From assembly GCF_025751515.1 (NCBI RefSeq), contig NZ_JAOWLE010000004.1, positions 1 through 64,000 on the forward strand: a stretch of DNA of 64,000 nt, given 5' to 3'. Below, piece after piece: positions 26,328 to 36,703 of the stretch. The translations under genes were made by a program, and so were the position numbers. Source of the stretch: Actibacterium sp. XHP0104. GTDB taxonomy: Bacteria > Pseudomonadota > Alphaproteobacteria > Rhodobacterales > Rhodobacteraceae. The notes under the pieces are model-generated. The model did not search any database and was not told the origin of the DNA. It saw nothing but the letters and a program-made list of their open reading frames with translations. Each line of letters begins with the position of its first letter. Position 1 is the stretch's first letter.

Positions 26328-27563
26328 CTAGTCGCGCTTGCCCAGCGCCACGACCTGCGCACCCTCGTCGGGGGCCAGTTCCTCGAAGTCGAAATTATCC
26401 AGCCGCGCGGCCCGTTTGCCTGCCCGTTCAGCGGCCGTGCCGATGCCGTCCAGATCTTCGCGCGCCTGTCGGAAATGGGTGTCCAGCTTGCCCACCCGTT
26501 CGACCACGATTTCCACATCGCGATGCAGCATCCGCAGGGTCTTGCGAATGGCGCCCGCCTGTTCGCGCATCCGGGCGTCTTTCAGAATGGCGCGCATCGT
26601 GTTCAGCGTCGCCATGCAGGTGGTCGGCGACACGATCCAGACCCGCGCGTTGAACCCCTCGCGCACCAGCTCGGGGAAATTGGCGTGCAGCTCGGCATAG
26701 ACCGCCTCGGAGGGCAGGAACATGATCGCACCGTCGGCGGTTTCGCCCTCGATCAGGTATTTCTCGGAAATGTCGCGGATATGCTTGCGCACCGCGGTGC
26801 GCAGCGCCTTGGCGGCCTCGTTGACCTCATAGTCGGTCTTGGCCCGGCGCAGCGCCTCATAGGCATCCAGCGGAAATTTCGCATCAATGACGATCGGCCC
26901 CGGCGGGTTGGGCAGGTGAATCAGGCAATCGGCCCGCTTGCCGTTCGACAGAGTCGCCTGCAACGTATAGCTGTCGCGCGGCAGGGCCTTGCCGACGATA
27001 TCGTTCAGCTGAATTTCACCAAACGCGCCGCGGGTCTGCTTGTTCGACAGAATGTCCTGCAAACTAAGCACATCACCCGACAGTTTCTCGATATTCGCCT
27101 GTGCGCGGTCGATCGTGGCCAGACGTTCCTGCAATTCGGTCAGCGACTTGGTGGTTTTTTCGCTGTTCGTGCCCAGGGTCTTGTCCAGCCGCTCGTTCAG
27201 GTCGGAAATCGAGCGCGCCGATTTCAGCGCGTTCACATGCAGGGTCTCGTTCATCTGGCGCTGCACCTCGGCCAGACGCATTTCCATGGTCTGCACCACC
27301 TTGGTCTGGCTGTTGGCCTGCGCATCCGACACGGTCTGCAAGCCGCCCGCCAGCCGTTCCTGCCCCTGGCCCAACATCTCCACCGCGCGGCCCAGTTGAT
27401 CCATCTGATAGATGATCGGCGCGGTCATGTCGGCCGCCCGGCCCGACCGGCGCAGGGTGGCAATCAGCAGCACCAGCACCAGCAGCACCACCAGCGCCCC
27501 CGCGATGATCCCCAGAACCAGCGGATCGCTGATCGCATACATCTGTCCGCCAATCTGGATCAT
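26328..27563 (-). CDS. rmuC: DNA recombination protein RmuC
   Basis: The 411-residue protein has an N-terminal membrane anchor ([21 protein letters not shown]), a long coiled-coil region (about 45-150) and the RmuC nuclease-like domain ([19 protein letters not shown], then [19 protein letters not shown]). The family limits inversions at short repeats and has a restriction-endonuclease-like fold. The ATG overlaps the mutL stop by 4 bases, linking the two DNA-maintenance genes. Confidence 0.93.
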   Translation of the reverse strand: MIQIGGQMYAISDPLVLGIIAGALVVLLVLVLLIATLRRSGRAADMTAPIIYQMDQLGRAVEMLGQGQERLAGGLQTVSDAQANSQTKVVQTMEMRLAEVQRQMNETLHVNALKSARSISDLNERLDKTLGTNSEKTTKSLTELQERLATIDRAQANIEKLSGDVLSLQDILSNKQTRGAFGEIQLNDIVGKALPRDSYTLQATLSNGKRADCLIHLPNPPGPIVIDAKFPLDAYEALRRAKTDYEVNEAAKALRTAVRKHIRDISEKYLIEGETADGAIMFLPSEAVYAELHANFPELVREGFNARVWIVSPTTCMATLNTMRAILKDARMREQAGAIRKTLRMLHRDVEIVVERVGKLDTHFRQAREDLDGIGTAAERAGKRAARLDNFDFEELAPDEGAQVVALGKRD

Positions 27564-29395
27564 GTGCGCCCGAACAGCCTTTCGATATCAGAGAGTTTCA
27601 GCTCCACATAAGTGGGCCGACCGTGGTTGCACTGACCCGAATGGGGCGTGGCCTCCATCTCGCGCAGCAGCGCGTTCATTTCCTCGGCCCGCATCCGCCG
27701 CCCCGACCGGATCGAGCCATGACAGGCCACCCGGCTGAGGATCGCCTCGATCCGGGCCTGCACCATCTGGCTGTCGCCCAGATCGTCCAGCTCGTCCAGA
27801 ATGTCGGTCAGCATCGCCTTGGCGTTGATCTCGCCCAGAATGGCCGGGGTTTCGCGCACACAGATCGCGCTGCCGCCAAAGGCTTCGATATGCAGGCCCA
27901 GCTTGGCAAGATCCTCGGCGTGATCCAGCAGGCGCGCGCAATCTCCGGCGCTAAGGTCCACGATCTCGGGGATCAACAGGGCCTGCGACGCCACGCCATT
28001 CTCGGCCATCTGGCGTTTGAGTTTCTCATAGACCAGCCGTTCATGCGCGGCATGCTGATCGACGATCACGATGCCGGTTTCGGTCTGAGCGATGATATAG
28101 TTTTCGTGCACCTGCGCCCGCGCCGCGCCCAAAGGCAGATCGGCGGAGGTGTCTTCGACGATATCCTCAACACGGGCCGAGGGCGCCTCGGCAAAACCCG
28201 GCATCGGCGGCATCGGCGCCTGCGCGGCATAGCTGGCGCGCATCGCGCCAAGGCTGGGCCGGTCCATCTGATAAACGCGCGGCGCGCCAGTCACCGGCTC
28301 GGGCCGCATCGCGCCCAGCGTCGCCCCGGCCACGGTGGTCGAGGCCCGGTGCCCCGCCCCCGCCAGCACGGCCCGCAAGCCGGACACGATCAGCCCGCGC
28401 ACGATCCCCGGCTCGCGAAACCGCACCTCGGCCTTGGCGGGGTGCACGTTCACATCGACCAGATGCGGGTCGCAATCGACGAACAGCGCCGCCGCCGGAT
28501 GCCGGTCGCGCGACAGGAAATCGGCATAGGCGCCGCGCAGCGCACCGATCAACAGCTTGTCGCGCACCGGGCGGCCATTGACGAACAGATACTGCGCCAC
28601 CACAGACCCACGCGAATAGGTCGGCAGCGCGGCATAGCCGGTCAGGTGAAAGCCCTCGCGCTCGGCATCGACCGCCAGCGCGTTCTCGGCGAATTCGGTG
28701 CCCAGAACCCGCGCCAGACGGCCATGCAGCGCGTCGAACATGTCGCCGCTTTCGGGATCGGCGCGAAACACCACGCGCCCCTCGCCGCCGCCCGACACAT
28801 CGCGCAGGGTAAAGCCGATGAACGGCTCGGCCATGGCAAGGCGCTTGATCACATCGGTGATGGCCTGATGCTCGGCCCGGTCGCTGCGCAGAAATTTCAG
28901 CCGCGCGGGCGTGGCGTAAAAGAGATCGCGCAATTCGACCACCGTGCCACGGGTCAGCGCGGCGGGCCGCACCGGCCCCATGGCCCCGCCCGCGACGGAA
29001 ATCTCGGCCGCCTCGCCCCCGGCGCGTGAGGTGATCTTCAGCCGCCCCACCGCGCCCAGGCTGGGCAGCGCCTCGCCCCGAAAGCCGAAGGAATGAATAT
29101 CCAGCAGGTCCGACCCGTCGATCTTCGAGGTCGCATGTCGGCTAAGCGCCAGCGGCAGTTGATCGGCCGCGATCCCGCAGCCGTCATCGGTGACCCGGAT
29201 CAGCGTCTTGCCGCCATCGGCAATCGCCACCTCGATCCGCGTGGCGCCGGCATCGATGGAATTCTCGACCAGTTCCTTGACCGCCGAGGCCGGCCGTTCC
29301 ACCACTTCGCCTGCCGCGATACGGTTGATGGCGGCCTCATCCAGTTGGCGGATAATCGGCAAATCGGCGCTTATATTGGGGTTGGGCTGGTTCAT
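27560..29395 (-). CDS. mutL: DNA mismatch repair protein MutL
   Basis: The 611-residue protein has the GHKL ATPase N-terminus ([36 protein letters not shown]), a proline/alanine-rich linker (about 345-420) and a C-terminal domain with the endonuclease motif DQHA-x2-E-x4-E ([12 protein letters not shown]) and the matching CNHGRP motif. It is therefore a nicking MutL of the type found in organisms without MutH. There is only a weak Shine-Dalgarno site; the start is supported by similarity. It is followed by rmuC with a 4-base overlap. Confidence 0.96.
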   Translation of the reverse strand: MNQPNPNISADLPIIRQLDEAAINRIAAGEVVERPASAVKELVENSIDAGATRIEVAIADGGKTLIRVTDDGCGIAADQLPLALSRHATSKIDGSDLLDIHSFGFRGEALPSLGAVGRLKITSRAGGEAAEISVAGGAMGPVRPAALTRGTVVELRDLFYATPARLKFLRSDRAEHQAITDVIKRLAMAEPFIGFTLRDVSGGGEGRVVFRADPESGDMFDALHGRLARVLGTEFAENALAVDAEREGFHLTGYAALPTYSRGSVVAQYLFVNGRPVRDKLLIGALRGAYADFLSRDRHPAAALFVDCDPHLVDVNVHPAKAEVRFREPGIVRGLIVSGLRAVLAGAGHRASTTVAGATLGAMRPEPVTGAPRVYQMDRPSLGAMRASYAAQAPMPPMPGFAEAPSARVEDIVEDTSADLPLGAARAQVHENYIIAQTETGIVIVDQHAAHERLVYEKLKRQMAENGVASQALLIPEIVDLSAGDCARLLDHAEDLAKLGLHIEAFGGSAICVRETPAILGEINAKAMLTDILDELDDLGDSQMVQARIEAILSRVACHGSIRSGRRMRAEEMNALLREMEATPHSGQCNHGRPTYVELKLSDIERLFGRT

Positions 29396-29452
29396 GCCAC
29401 AACAATTAGCATGCCCCCGCCCGATTCTGCCACCATAGTTTCGCCCGCGGGA

Positions 29453-30760
29453 TCAGTTGCCCGGCAGTCCCTCGGGCTGCCCCACCACCACGAAATGCAG
29501 CGCATCCGCATCCAGCAGCCGCGCGGCCACGCGGCGCACATCGTCCAGCGTGACGGCGTTGACCTTGTCGTTGCGGGTGGCGATGTAGTCGAGGCCCAGC
29601 CCCTCCATCTGCATGCCGACCATGATATTGGCGATCGGTCCGTTGCCATCGAACCGCAGCGGATACGACCCGGTGAGGTAGGTCTTGATGGTGTCCAACT
29701 CGTCCTCGGTGATGCCCTCGGTCGCGGCGCGGGCCCATTCGGCGCGGATGACCTCAATCGCCTCGGCGACGCGATTGTTGGCCGAGGCCACCTTGCCCAG
29801 CACCATGTCAGCGTGGTCGAGGTTATAAAGATAGGTCGCGATGCCATAAGTCAGGCCGCGTTTTTCGCGCACCTCTTCCATCAGGCGCGACGAGAACCCG
29901 CCGCCACCCAGAACGCTGTTCAACACATAGGCCGCAAAGAAATCAGGATCGTCGCGCGGAATGCCCGTATGGCCGAACACCACCACCGATTGCGGCGTGT
30001 CATAGGGCACCACGTCAATACCGCCGGTCAGGGCGAAATCGGCCCGGCCCGGCATCGGCGCGCCGGTTTCGGGCAGGCCGTCGAACAGCCGATCCAACAG
30101 CGCGCCCAACTCCTCGGCGGTGATGTCGCCCACCGCCGACACGAACAGCCGGTCGCGCGCCATGACCCGATCCTTTGCGGCGATCAGATCGTCGCGGGTC
30201 AGCGCGGCCACGCCATCCAGCGTTCCGTTCACGTCTGACCCATAGGGATGATCGCCAAAGGCCAGCGCGTTAAACCGGTCGCTGGCGATGTCGTCGGGGT
30301 CTTTCTGCCGGGCGCGGATACCGCCCAGCACCTGCCCGCGCACGCGCTCGACCGCGTCATCGTCGAACCGTGGCTCGGTCAGCGCAAGGTGCAGCAGCTC
30401 GACCCCCTGATCGCGGTTCTCGGTCAGGAACTGCGCCGAGACCGACAGCGCGTCGTTATGCACGTCAAAGGAAATGCGCGCCGCCAGACCATCGCGCGCC
30501 GTGGCAAAGGCGCGGGCATCCATGTCGCCGGCGCCCTCTTCCAGCAGGCCGGTCATCAGGTTGATCGCGCCGCGCTTGCCCGGCGCATCCAGGCCTGCGC
30601 CGCCTTGAAACCGGATTTCCAGCGCGACGAACGGAATTTCATGGCTTTCCACCAGCCAGGCGTTGATGCCACCGGGCGAGGTGACCTCTTGAATATCGAC
30701 CGCCGCGCGCGCCGGCAGCGCCGCCAGCATCAGGCAAAGGGCACTGATGATCCGAATCAT
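29453..30760 (-). CDS. M16-family peptidase-like protein, non-catalytic partner
   Basis: The 435-residue exported protein (signal peptide ending ALPARA) has the M16 fold but no HxxEH zinc motif at the expected place: GAINLMTGLLEEGAG replaces it. The second half has GGGGFSSRLMEEVREKRGLTYG, the substrate-binding R/Y motif. It therefore pairs with the adjacent active M16 protein, as in known two-subunit M16 enzymes. Start and stop overlap by 4 bases with that gene. The pair probably degrades peptides in the periplasm. Confidence 0.88.
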   Translation of the reverse strand: MIRIISALCLMLAALPARAAVDIQEVTSPGGINAWLVESHEIPFVALEIRFQGGAGLDAPGKRGAINLMTGLLEEGAGDMDARAFATARDGLAARISFDVHNDALSVSAQFLTENRDQGVELLHLALTEPRFDDDAVERVRGQVLGGIRARQKDPDDIASDRFNALAFGDHPYGSDVNGTLDGVAALTRDDLIAAKDRVMARDRLFVSAVGDITAEELGALLDRLFDGLPETGAPMPGRADFALTGGIDVVPYDTPQSVVVFGHTGIPRDDPDFFAAYVLNSVLGGGGFSSRLMEEVREKRGLTYGIATYLYNLDHADMVLGKVASANNRVAEAIEVIRAEWARAATEGITEDELDTIKTYLTGSYPLRFDGNGPIANIMVGMQMEGLGLDYIATRNDKVNAVTLDDVRRVAARLLDADALHFVVVGQPEGLPGN

Positions 30761-32097
30761 TGGGTTTCCTCCCGCACCAGCCAGCCGGTGACCGAGGCCC
30801 GGCGATCAAACACCATCCGTGCCGCATCCATCACGTCATCGGGGGTAACGGCCTGCAACACGTCGGGCCAGGCCTGCACATCCTCGACCGTCAGCCCCAC
30901 CGCCAGCGCCTGCCCGTATTTCTGCGCCAGCCCGGCAACGCTGTCCTTTTCATAGATATTCGAGGCGCGCAGCTGCATCTTGAGGCTTTCAAACAGGGCC
31001 AGATCGACGCCAGTTTCCATGAACTCGGCAATCACCGCATCCATACGCGCCTCGGCCTCTTGCAGGGGCACTTCGGGGCTGGGCACGACGATCATGCCGA
31101 ATGTCGTGTCATCGAGGCTGGTGCCGCTATACCAGGCGGCGGTGTAAAGCGCGGTGGGTTCCTCGAACATCAGCTTTTGCCCCAGCAGCGAGGTCGCGCC
31201 CTCGCCCCCCAGCAGCTCGGCCAGATAGACCAGCGCGGCGGCGGTTTTCTGGTCGCCCGGGTCACGCTCGGGCGCAAGGTAGCTGCGCACCAGATAGGGC
31301 TGGGCCACACGCGCATCGGCCAGGGTCAGCCGGCGCTCGGCACGTTGCGGGGGCTCTTGCGGACGGGCGCGCGGGGTGACGGCATCACTGGGGGCGATGG
31401 GGCCGTAATAGGTATCGGCCAAGGCGCGCACATCGTCAGGGGTGACATCGCCCGCGACCACCAGAATGGCATTGTTGGGCGCGTAATGGCGGCGGTAGAA
31501 TTCCAGCGCATCGGCGCGGGTCAGGCCCTCCATCTCGGCGCGCCAGCCGATTACCGGAATGCCGTAGGGATGGTTCACATATTGCACGGCGTTGCGCTGC
31601 TCGGTGAACAGCGCGCCGGGCGAATTTTCGGTGCGCTGGTTGCGTTCCTCAAGAATCACGTCGCGTTCGGTCAGCACCTCGGCCTCGCCCAGGGTCAGGC
31701 CGGTCATGCGGTCGGCCTCCATCTCCATCATCAGGGCCAGCCGGTCGGCGGCGACGCGCTGGTGATAGCCGGTGTAATCATAGGACGTGAACGCATTGTC
31801 CGAGCCGCCATTGGCCTCGACCAGATCGGAAAACGCGCCCTCGGGGAAAGAATCCGTGCCCTTGAACATCAGGTGTTCGGTGAAATGGGCGAGGCCCGAC
31901 TTGCCCGGAGGCTCGTCGGCGGACCCGACCCGGTACCAGACCATATGCACCACCACGGGGGCGCGGTGGTCTTCGATGACGACGACCTGCATGCCGTTAT
32001 CCAGCGTAAAACTGGTGACATCATCGGCCCGCCCCGCACCGGCCCCGGCAAGAAACAGCGAACACGTGGCTACAAGCAGGCGCGACAGGCGCATCAT
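30757..32097 (-). CDS. M16-family zinc peptidase, catalytic subunit
   Basis: The 446-residue protein has a signal peptide (MMRLSRLLVATCSLFLAGA...) and the inverted zinc motif HFTEH (His71, Glu74, His75) followed by EANGGSDNAFTSYDYTGYH. It probably forms a heterodimer with the inactive M16 protein encoded immediately downstream and cleaves peptides in the periplasm. I chose the ATG at 32097, which has GGAG 7 bases upstream; the frame continues upstream without a signal sequence. It follows the BamF-like lipoprotein gene by 81 bases. Confidence 0.9.
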   Translation of the reverse strand: MMRLSRLLVATCSLFLAGAGAGRADDVTSFTLDNGMQVVVIEDHRAPVVVHMVWYRVGSADEPPGKSGLAHFTEHLMFKGTDSFPEGAFSDLVEANGGSDNAFTSYDYTGYHQRVAADRLALMMEMEADRMTGLTLGEAEVLTERDVILEERNQRTENSPGALFTEQRNAVQYVNHPYGIPVIGWRAEMEGLTRADALEFYRRHYAPNNAILVVAGDVTPDDVRALADTYYGPIAPSDAVTPRARPQEPPQRAERRLTLADARVAQPYLVRSYLAPERDPGDQKTAAALVYLAELLGGEGATSLLGQKLMFEEPTALYTAAWYSGTSLDDTTFGMIVVPSPEVPLQEAEARMDAVIAEFMETGVDLALFESLKMQLRASNIYEKDSVAGLAQKYGQALAVGLTVEDVQAWPDVLQAVTPDDVMDAARMVFDRRASVTGWLVREETQ

Positions 32098-32178
32098 CGG
32101 CAATCTCCGGCAAATCACTGGGGTTAAGCTACGGCTTCGTGCCGTCAGTTCAACCCCACCCAAGAGACTGTGATCGGA

Positions 32179-32721
32179 TCAGTTGGCGTTGGGGTTCTCG
32201 GGCGGCGCGCCCACGGTGCGCACGCCGGCGCGGCGCCAGCGCTCCAGCTCGGCATGCTGGTTCAGCGACTGTTCGCGGTAGGCTTTGAAATAGACCGACA
32301 CGTTCATCACCCGCTCTAGGAAGCGGCCGCGGTTTTCCTTGCGGAATTCCAGGTCTTCGGCGGCCAGGATCGGGCGGATATCGTTTGCCACCCCGAATCG
32401 CGAGGCCTGCGTGACCAGCGCGCTGTCAGAGGCGGGAATGCCGGTTTCCTGCAAACGCTCCGGACGCCCGCCAAGCGCGGCAATGGCATCGGCCTCTGGC
32501 GTGGGATCAACCCGGTTCGCCCCGCCCGGCGTCGGCGCGGGCAGCGCGGCCAGGTCCAGCGTTTCGGGCACTTCGATCGGCTTGTTGGGCACGAAATTGA
32601 ATTCGTCGGGCGCGCGGCCCTCGCGGATGTTGAACAGCTGCGGCTCTTCATCGCGCGAACAACCCGCCAGCCCGGCAAGGGCAGCTACCGAAATCAGGGC
32701 AATAGCGCGAACAACAGGCAT
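32179..32721 (-). CDS. BamF-like (DUF3035) lipoprotein
   Basis: The 180-residue protein has a lipoprotein signal (lipobox LAGC, Cys near residue 21) and the segment PDEFNFVPNKPIEVPETL, which resembles the BamA-associated motif of BamC and of the alphaproteobacterial BamF subunit (DUF3035). It is probably an outer-membrane lipoprotein of the beta-barrel assembly machine. GGAG lies 6 bases before the ATG. It lies directly after lspA, the signal peptidase that would process it. Confidence 0.78.
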   Translation of the reverse strand: MPVVRAIALISVAALAGLAGCSRDEEPQLFNIREGRAPDEFNFVPNKPIEVPETLDLAALPAPTPGGANRVDPTPEADAIAALGGRPERLQETGIPASDSALVTQASRFGVANDIRPILAAEDLEFRKENRGRFLERVMNVSVYFKAYREQSLNQHAELERWRRAGVRTVGAPPENPNAN

Positions 32722-32771
32722 ACCGGTCTCCTTCACCGTTCGGCCCTGTTTAGCCCAAGGCAGGGGCCACG

Positions 32772-33242
32772 TCACGGGGTCTTGTTGCCGGGTGTAAAAA
32801 GGATCAGCCCCAGCGCCCCGGCAAAGATCGCGATGTCGGCCACGTTGAATGAAAACGGGTTGTTGATGCCGCAGCAGGACATGTTGAGAAAATCGGCCAC
32901 CGCGCCCCAGACGATGCGGTCGACCATGTTGCCCAGCGCCCCGCCAACCAGCACCCCGGCCGAGGCCATCGCCAGCGGCGGCTGCGGCGTTCGGCGCAGC
33001 CAGATCAGCACGCCCAGCGAGATCGCGCCCGCAACGCCGACCAGCACCCAGCGCATCAGGTCGGCGTCATTGGCCATCAGGCCGAAATTGACGCCCCGGT
33101 TCCACGCCATGCGAAAATTGAGAAACGGCGGCCATACGTCGATGGCCAGCCGGTTTTGCAGGTCCATCCCGACCACGACCGCGTATTTCGTGGCCTGGTC
33201 GACCACGAAAACGACGACTGCGATCAGGGACAGCAGGCGCAT
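32772..33242 (-). CDS. lspA: Lipoprotein signal peptidase (signal peptidase II)
   Basis: The 156-residue inner-membrane aspartyl protease has four membrane segments, DQATK near the N-terminus, NRGVNFG in the first periplasmic loop, and the two catalytic aspartates in GNMVDRI and FNVADIAI. It removes the signal peptide of prolipoproteins after diacylglyceryl transfer. The gene starts 3 bases after the purH stop, so the two are probably cotranscribed. Confidence 0.95.
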   Translation of the reverse strand: MRLLSLIAVVVFVVDQATKYAVVVGMDLQNRLAIDVWPPFLNFRMAWNRGVNFGLMANDADLMRWVLVGVAGAISLGVLIWLRRTPQPPLAMASAGVLVGGALGNMVDRIVWGAVADFLNMSCCGINNPFSFNVADIAIFAGALGLILFTPGNKTP

Positions 33243-33245
33243 CGC

Positions 33246-34835
33246 TTAGTGACGGAAGTGGCGCATGCCGGTGAACACCATGGCAAGGCCAGCCTCGTCG
33301 GCGGCGGCAATCACCTCGTTGTCACGCATCGAACCACCGGGCTGGATCACGCAGGTCGCGCCAGCGGCAGCGGCCTCGAGCAGACCGTCGGGGAACGGGA
33401 AGAACGCATCCGACGCCACGGCCGACCCGATGGTCAGCGGCTGCGGCAGGCCCAGGGCCTCGGCCATGCGCTCGGCCTTTTTGGCGGCGATCAGGGCCGA
33501 ATCGACGCGGCTCATCTGGCCGGCGCCGACGCCGACGGTGGCGTTGTCCTTGACGTAAACGATGGCGTTCGACTTGACGTGTTTCGCCACTTTCCAGGCG
33601 AACAGCAGGTCGCGCATCTGCTCAGGCGTCGGGGCCTTTTTGGTGACGACCTTAAGGTCATCCATGCCCACGAACCCGGCATCCTTGTTCTGCACCAACA
33701 GGCCACCCGCGACCTGGCGCACGGTCTGGCCGCCCTCCAGCACATTCGGCAGACCCTCGGTGGTCAGCAGGCGCAGGTTCTTCTTGGCGGCAAAGATTTC
33801 CTTGGCCTCGTCCGACGCGCCGGGCGCAATAACAACCTCGGTGAAAATGCCCGAGATCTCGCGCGCGGTGTCGGCATCCAGCGGCTGGTTCAGCGCGATG
33901 ATGCCGCCAAAGGCCGAAGTGCGGTCACAGTCGAACGCGGCCTTATACGCCTCGACCAGCGTCGCGCCCTTGGCCACGCCGCAGGGGTTGGCGTGCTTGA
34001 TGATCGCACAGGCGGCGCTTTCGGCGGGGTCGAACTCGGCGACCAGCTCGAACGCGGCGTCGGTGTCGTTGATGTTATTATAGGACAGCTCTTTGCCCTG
34101 ATGCTGCACAGCGGTGGCCACGCCGGGGCGGTTGGTGCCATCGGTATAGAACGCCGCCTGCTGATGCGGGTTCTCGCCATAGCGCAGGGTCTGGGCCAGC
34201 TTGCCCGAGAACGAGCGATACCGCGGCGTGGTTTCGCCAATCGCGCCAGCCATCCAGTTGCTGACGGCGGCATCATAGGCGCCGGTGCGGGCATAGGCGG
34301 TCTGCGCCAGCTTCTGGCGGAAGCCCAGCCCGGTCGCACCGTCATTGGCGGCCAGTTCGGCCAGCAGGGCGTCGTAATCCTCGACATCCACAACCACGCT
34401 GACAAAGCCGTGGTTCTTGGCGGCAGCGCGGATCATCGCGGGGCCGCCGATGTCGATGTTCTCGATGCAATCGTCATAGGCCGCGCCCTTGGCGACGGTG
34501 GCCTCGAACGGATAAAGGTTCACCACCAGCAGGTCGATCGCGCCGATACCGTGCGCATCCATCGCGGCGACATGTTCAGGGTTGTCGCGCAGCGCCAGCA
34601 GGCCGCCATGCACCTTGGGGTGCAGCGTCTTGACCCGGCCGTCCATCATCTCGGGGAAACCGGTGATTTCCGACACGTCCTTGACCGCCAGGCCCGCGTC
34701 GCGCAGCGCCTTGGCGGTGCCGCCGGTCGACAACAACTCTACCCCGCGCGCATCCAGCGCCTTGGCGAAATCAATCAGTCCGGTCTTGTCGGATACGGAA
34801 ATCAGCGCGCGGCGCAGCGGCACGAGGTCGGTCAT
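33246..34835 (-). CDS. purH: Bifunctional AICAR formyltransferase/IMP cyclohydrolase
   Basis: The 529-residue protein has the MGS-like IMP cyclohydrolase domain (about 1-150; [16 protein letters not shown] at the start, [21 protein letters not shown]) and the AICAR formyltransferase domain ([34 protein letters not shown]). It catalyses the last two steps of purine synthesis to IMP. It lies 15 bases after the heparinase-type gene and 3 before lspA in a long leftward run. Confidence 0.97.
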   Translation of the reverse strand: MTDLVPLRRALISVSDKTGLIDFAKALDARGVELLSTGGTAKALRDAGLAVKDVSEITGFPEMMDGRVKTLHPKVHGGLLALRDNPEHVAAMDAHGIGAIDLLVVNLYPFEATVAKGAAYDDCIENIDIGGPAMIRAAAKNHGFVSVVVDVEDYDALLAELAANDGATGLGFRQKLAQTAYARTGAYDAAVSNWMAGAIGETTPRYRSFSGKLAQTLRYGENPHQQAAFYTDGTNRPGVATAVQHQGKELSYNNINDTDAAFELVAEFDPAESAACAIIKHANPCGVAKGATLVEAYKAAFDCDRTSAFGGIIALNQPLDADTAREISGIFTEVVIAPGASDEAKEIFAAKKNLRLLTTEGLPNVLEGGQTVRQVAGGLLVQNKDAGFVGMDDLKVVTKKAPTPEQMRDLLFAWKVAKHVKSNAIVYVKDNATVGVGAGQMSRVDSALIAAKKAERMAEALGLPQPLTIGSAVASDAFFPFPDGLLEAAAAGATCVIQPGGSMRDNEVIAAADEAGLAMVFTGMRHFRH

Positions 34836-34850
34836 CGGTCGGTGTCCTGT

Positions 34851-36614
34851 TCAGTTTTCTTCGGGCAGCGGATCATCGTCGGTGACGAGATCCCGAATCG
34901 CCTGCGGTGTATCCTGTGCCTTGGCGAGGGTCCAGTTTAACTGGCCAGCCTGCATCAAAACCCGCGAAGAAAGCACGATTTGACGGCTTGCGCGCGGCTT
35001 TAGCCGCCCGGTTTCCAGGTAAACCGACGGCTCAAGCATCAGCTCGGCATGGCCGTCATGGCGGAACACCCAGATCTCGCCGCTTTTCAGCGCCAGCGAC
35101 ACCGCGTTACCGCCCATGTCCAGCGCGGCATCCACATCCGGGTGCAGATGAAAGCGCAGCTTGTAGACCACGCCCTGCAACTTGCTGCGGGTCATCACCG
35201 CGTCGAACGTGGCCAGATGGTCGTCGGTCAGCGCGGCCAGCGTGTCTTCGCCGGTCAACATCCGCCCGTCGGGCGACAGCGACAATTGCCGCGCATGCAC
35301 CAGGCCATGGGTGCGGGCATAACCGTCATGCCAGCCGCTAAGAACCTGCCCCTGAGGGCCGGCTTCGCGCTCGGCACGCACCTTGCGCGGGGCATCGGCC
35401 AGCAACTCGCGCCCATGGCCGCCGATCTGTCGGCGCGGCGCAAGGCGCGACGACGAATAGCCCGCGATCTCCAGCGTCGAATGCGACCCCGTGGCGCGGC
35501 CCGCGCGCCGCCAGTCTTCGCCAAAAGATACGCCAGAGCCGCAATTCACGATCACCGGCCGCCGCCCCGATGTCAGCTCGAACGCCAGGGTCGAGGCATG
35601 GGCGTTGTAGGATGCGGCCCCGGTGGGCGGCGCCGCGGCGTCGATGATCACGCTGGATCGCCCCGCCGATAGCCGGGCATAGCCCATGGCCAGCCCATCC
35701 GCCGCGGGGGTCTTGATGCGTGAGGCCGCCAATGCGTGATCCAGCCGCCCCTCGGCCCCGCGCCCGCCGCCATGAAACCGCGCCAGCCCGCCATCGGAAT
35801 GACGCAGCGTGCGCAGCGTCGGCGCAATCCGCCGGATCGCGTCCACATGCTCGGCCGGGGGTGTCTGCCCCGAGGCCTCTAGCGCCGAGGCGGCCCAGCT
35901 GAGCAGGGTGAACACCTCTAGCAATTCTTCGGGGTTGCGGGTGGGGATGCCGCCCTGGGCGTCGATCTGCTGGCGGCATTCGCGCGCCAGCGCCCGTGCC
36001 GCCGGTGCCACGTGGCGGCCCATGCCCTGCAAGGCCAGCCCGGCATAGATCAGCCCGGTCAGCGCCTCAAAGCGCGGCAGGCCCGGCGCGGCGGCCTTCC
36101 AGCGCCGCGACAGGAAAATCGTCTGTTGCCCGAGCGAGCGGAAATAGGCCTGCGAGCCGCTTTTTTCCTGCCCCGCCAGCAAAAAGATCGCATGGTTGAT
36201 CCAGCGGATGATCCGCCGCCCGGTCAGGTCGGGCGTCCAGCCCACGCCGGTGCCGTTTCCATAGCGGTCGATCCAGGTGGCGATCCAGGCCTGCGCCTGT
36301 TTGCGCGCCGCGCCATCGCCCACCGCCGCCAGATCATCCAGCCAGCGAAAGCCGTGAATTTCCTCTTCGAAGGCCAGCGAGGGCGGCGGCACGTCCCAGA
36401 CCGGGGCGCCGGGGGCCTCGACCAGATAGCCCGCGAACAGGTAGTTGCCGCTGATCAGCTGTTTGCCACGGGCATAGCCGCCGATGGTGCGCGGCTCGGG
36501 CTGCGACACGAACCCGCCCGCCGGGCGCGCCAGCGACGACATCCGCGCCTGCAGCCGGTTCATGTAACCGCTGCACCGGGCCGTCCAGTTGCCGGTGGTG
36601 ATCTGCCCTGCCAT
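34851..36614 (-). CDS. Heparinase II/III family protein
   Basis: The 587-residue protein has an alpha-helical toroid-like N-terminal half and the Heparinase II/III C-terminal beta domain (SSVIIDAAAPPTGAASYNAHASTLAFELTSG is cut by that region's YNAHASTLAFE motif). In this family the segment includes a catalytic Tyr/His region; the substrate may be an acidic polysaccharide of the cell envelope. There is no obvious signal peptide, so the location is unclear. The Shine-Dalgarno site is weak, and the Met at residue 18 (MNRLQARM) is an alternative start. It lies between rsmB and purH. Confidence 0.82.
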   Translation of the reverse strand: MAGQITTGNWTARCSGYMNRLQARMSSLARPAGGFVSQPEPRTIGGYARGKQLISGNYLFAGYLVEAPGAPVWDVPPPSLAFEEEIHGFRWLDDLAAVGDGAARKQAQAWIATWIDRYGNGTGVGWTPDLTGRRIIRWINHAIFLLAGQEKSGSQAYFRSLGQQTIFLSRRWKAAAPGLPRFEALTGLIYAGLALQGMGRHVAPAARALARECRQQIDAQGGIPTRNPEELLEVFTLLSWAASALEASGQTPPAEHVDAIRRIAPTLRTLRHSDGGLARFHGGGRGAEGRLDHALAASRIKTPAADGLAMGYARLSAGRSSVIIDAAAPPTGAASYNAHASTLAFELTSGRRPVIVNCGSGVSFGEDWRRAGRATGSHSTLEIAGYSSSRLAPRRQIGGHGRELLADAPRKVRAEREAGPQGQVLSGWHDGYARTHGLVHARQLSLSPDGRMLTGEDTLAALTDDHLATFDAVMTRSKLQGVVYKLRFHLHPDVDAALDMGGNAVSLALKSGEIWVFRHDGHAELMLEPSVYLETGRLKPRASRQIVLSSRVLMQAGQLNWTLAKAQDTPQAIRDLVTDDDPLPEEN

Positions 36615-36703
36615 TGATCCGCTTGTCTGCTCTCACGCGGCTGTCCCGCTTTGGGCCGCAGGATAGCCCCCGGGCGGCGGCCTGTCACCGCCCTTGTGCC
36701 GGC

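Noticed and set aside
30757-30760. Possible frameshift splitting one M16 peptidase into two frames
   Set aside because: Both proteins have their own signal peptide and a full M16 fold; the 4-base overlap is normal coupling of an active/inactive pair.
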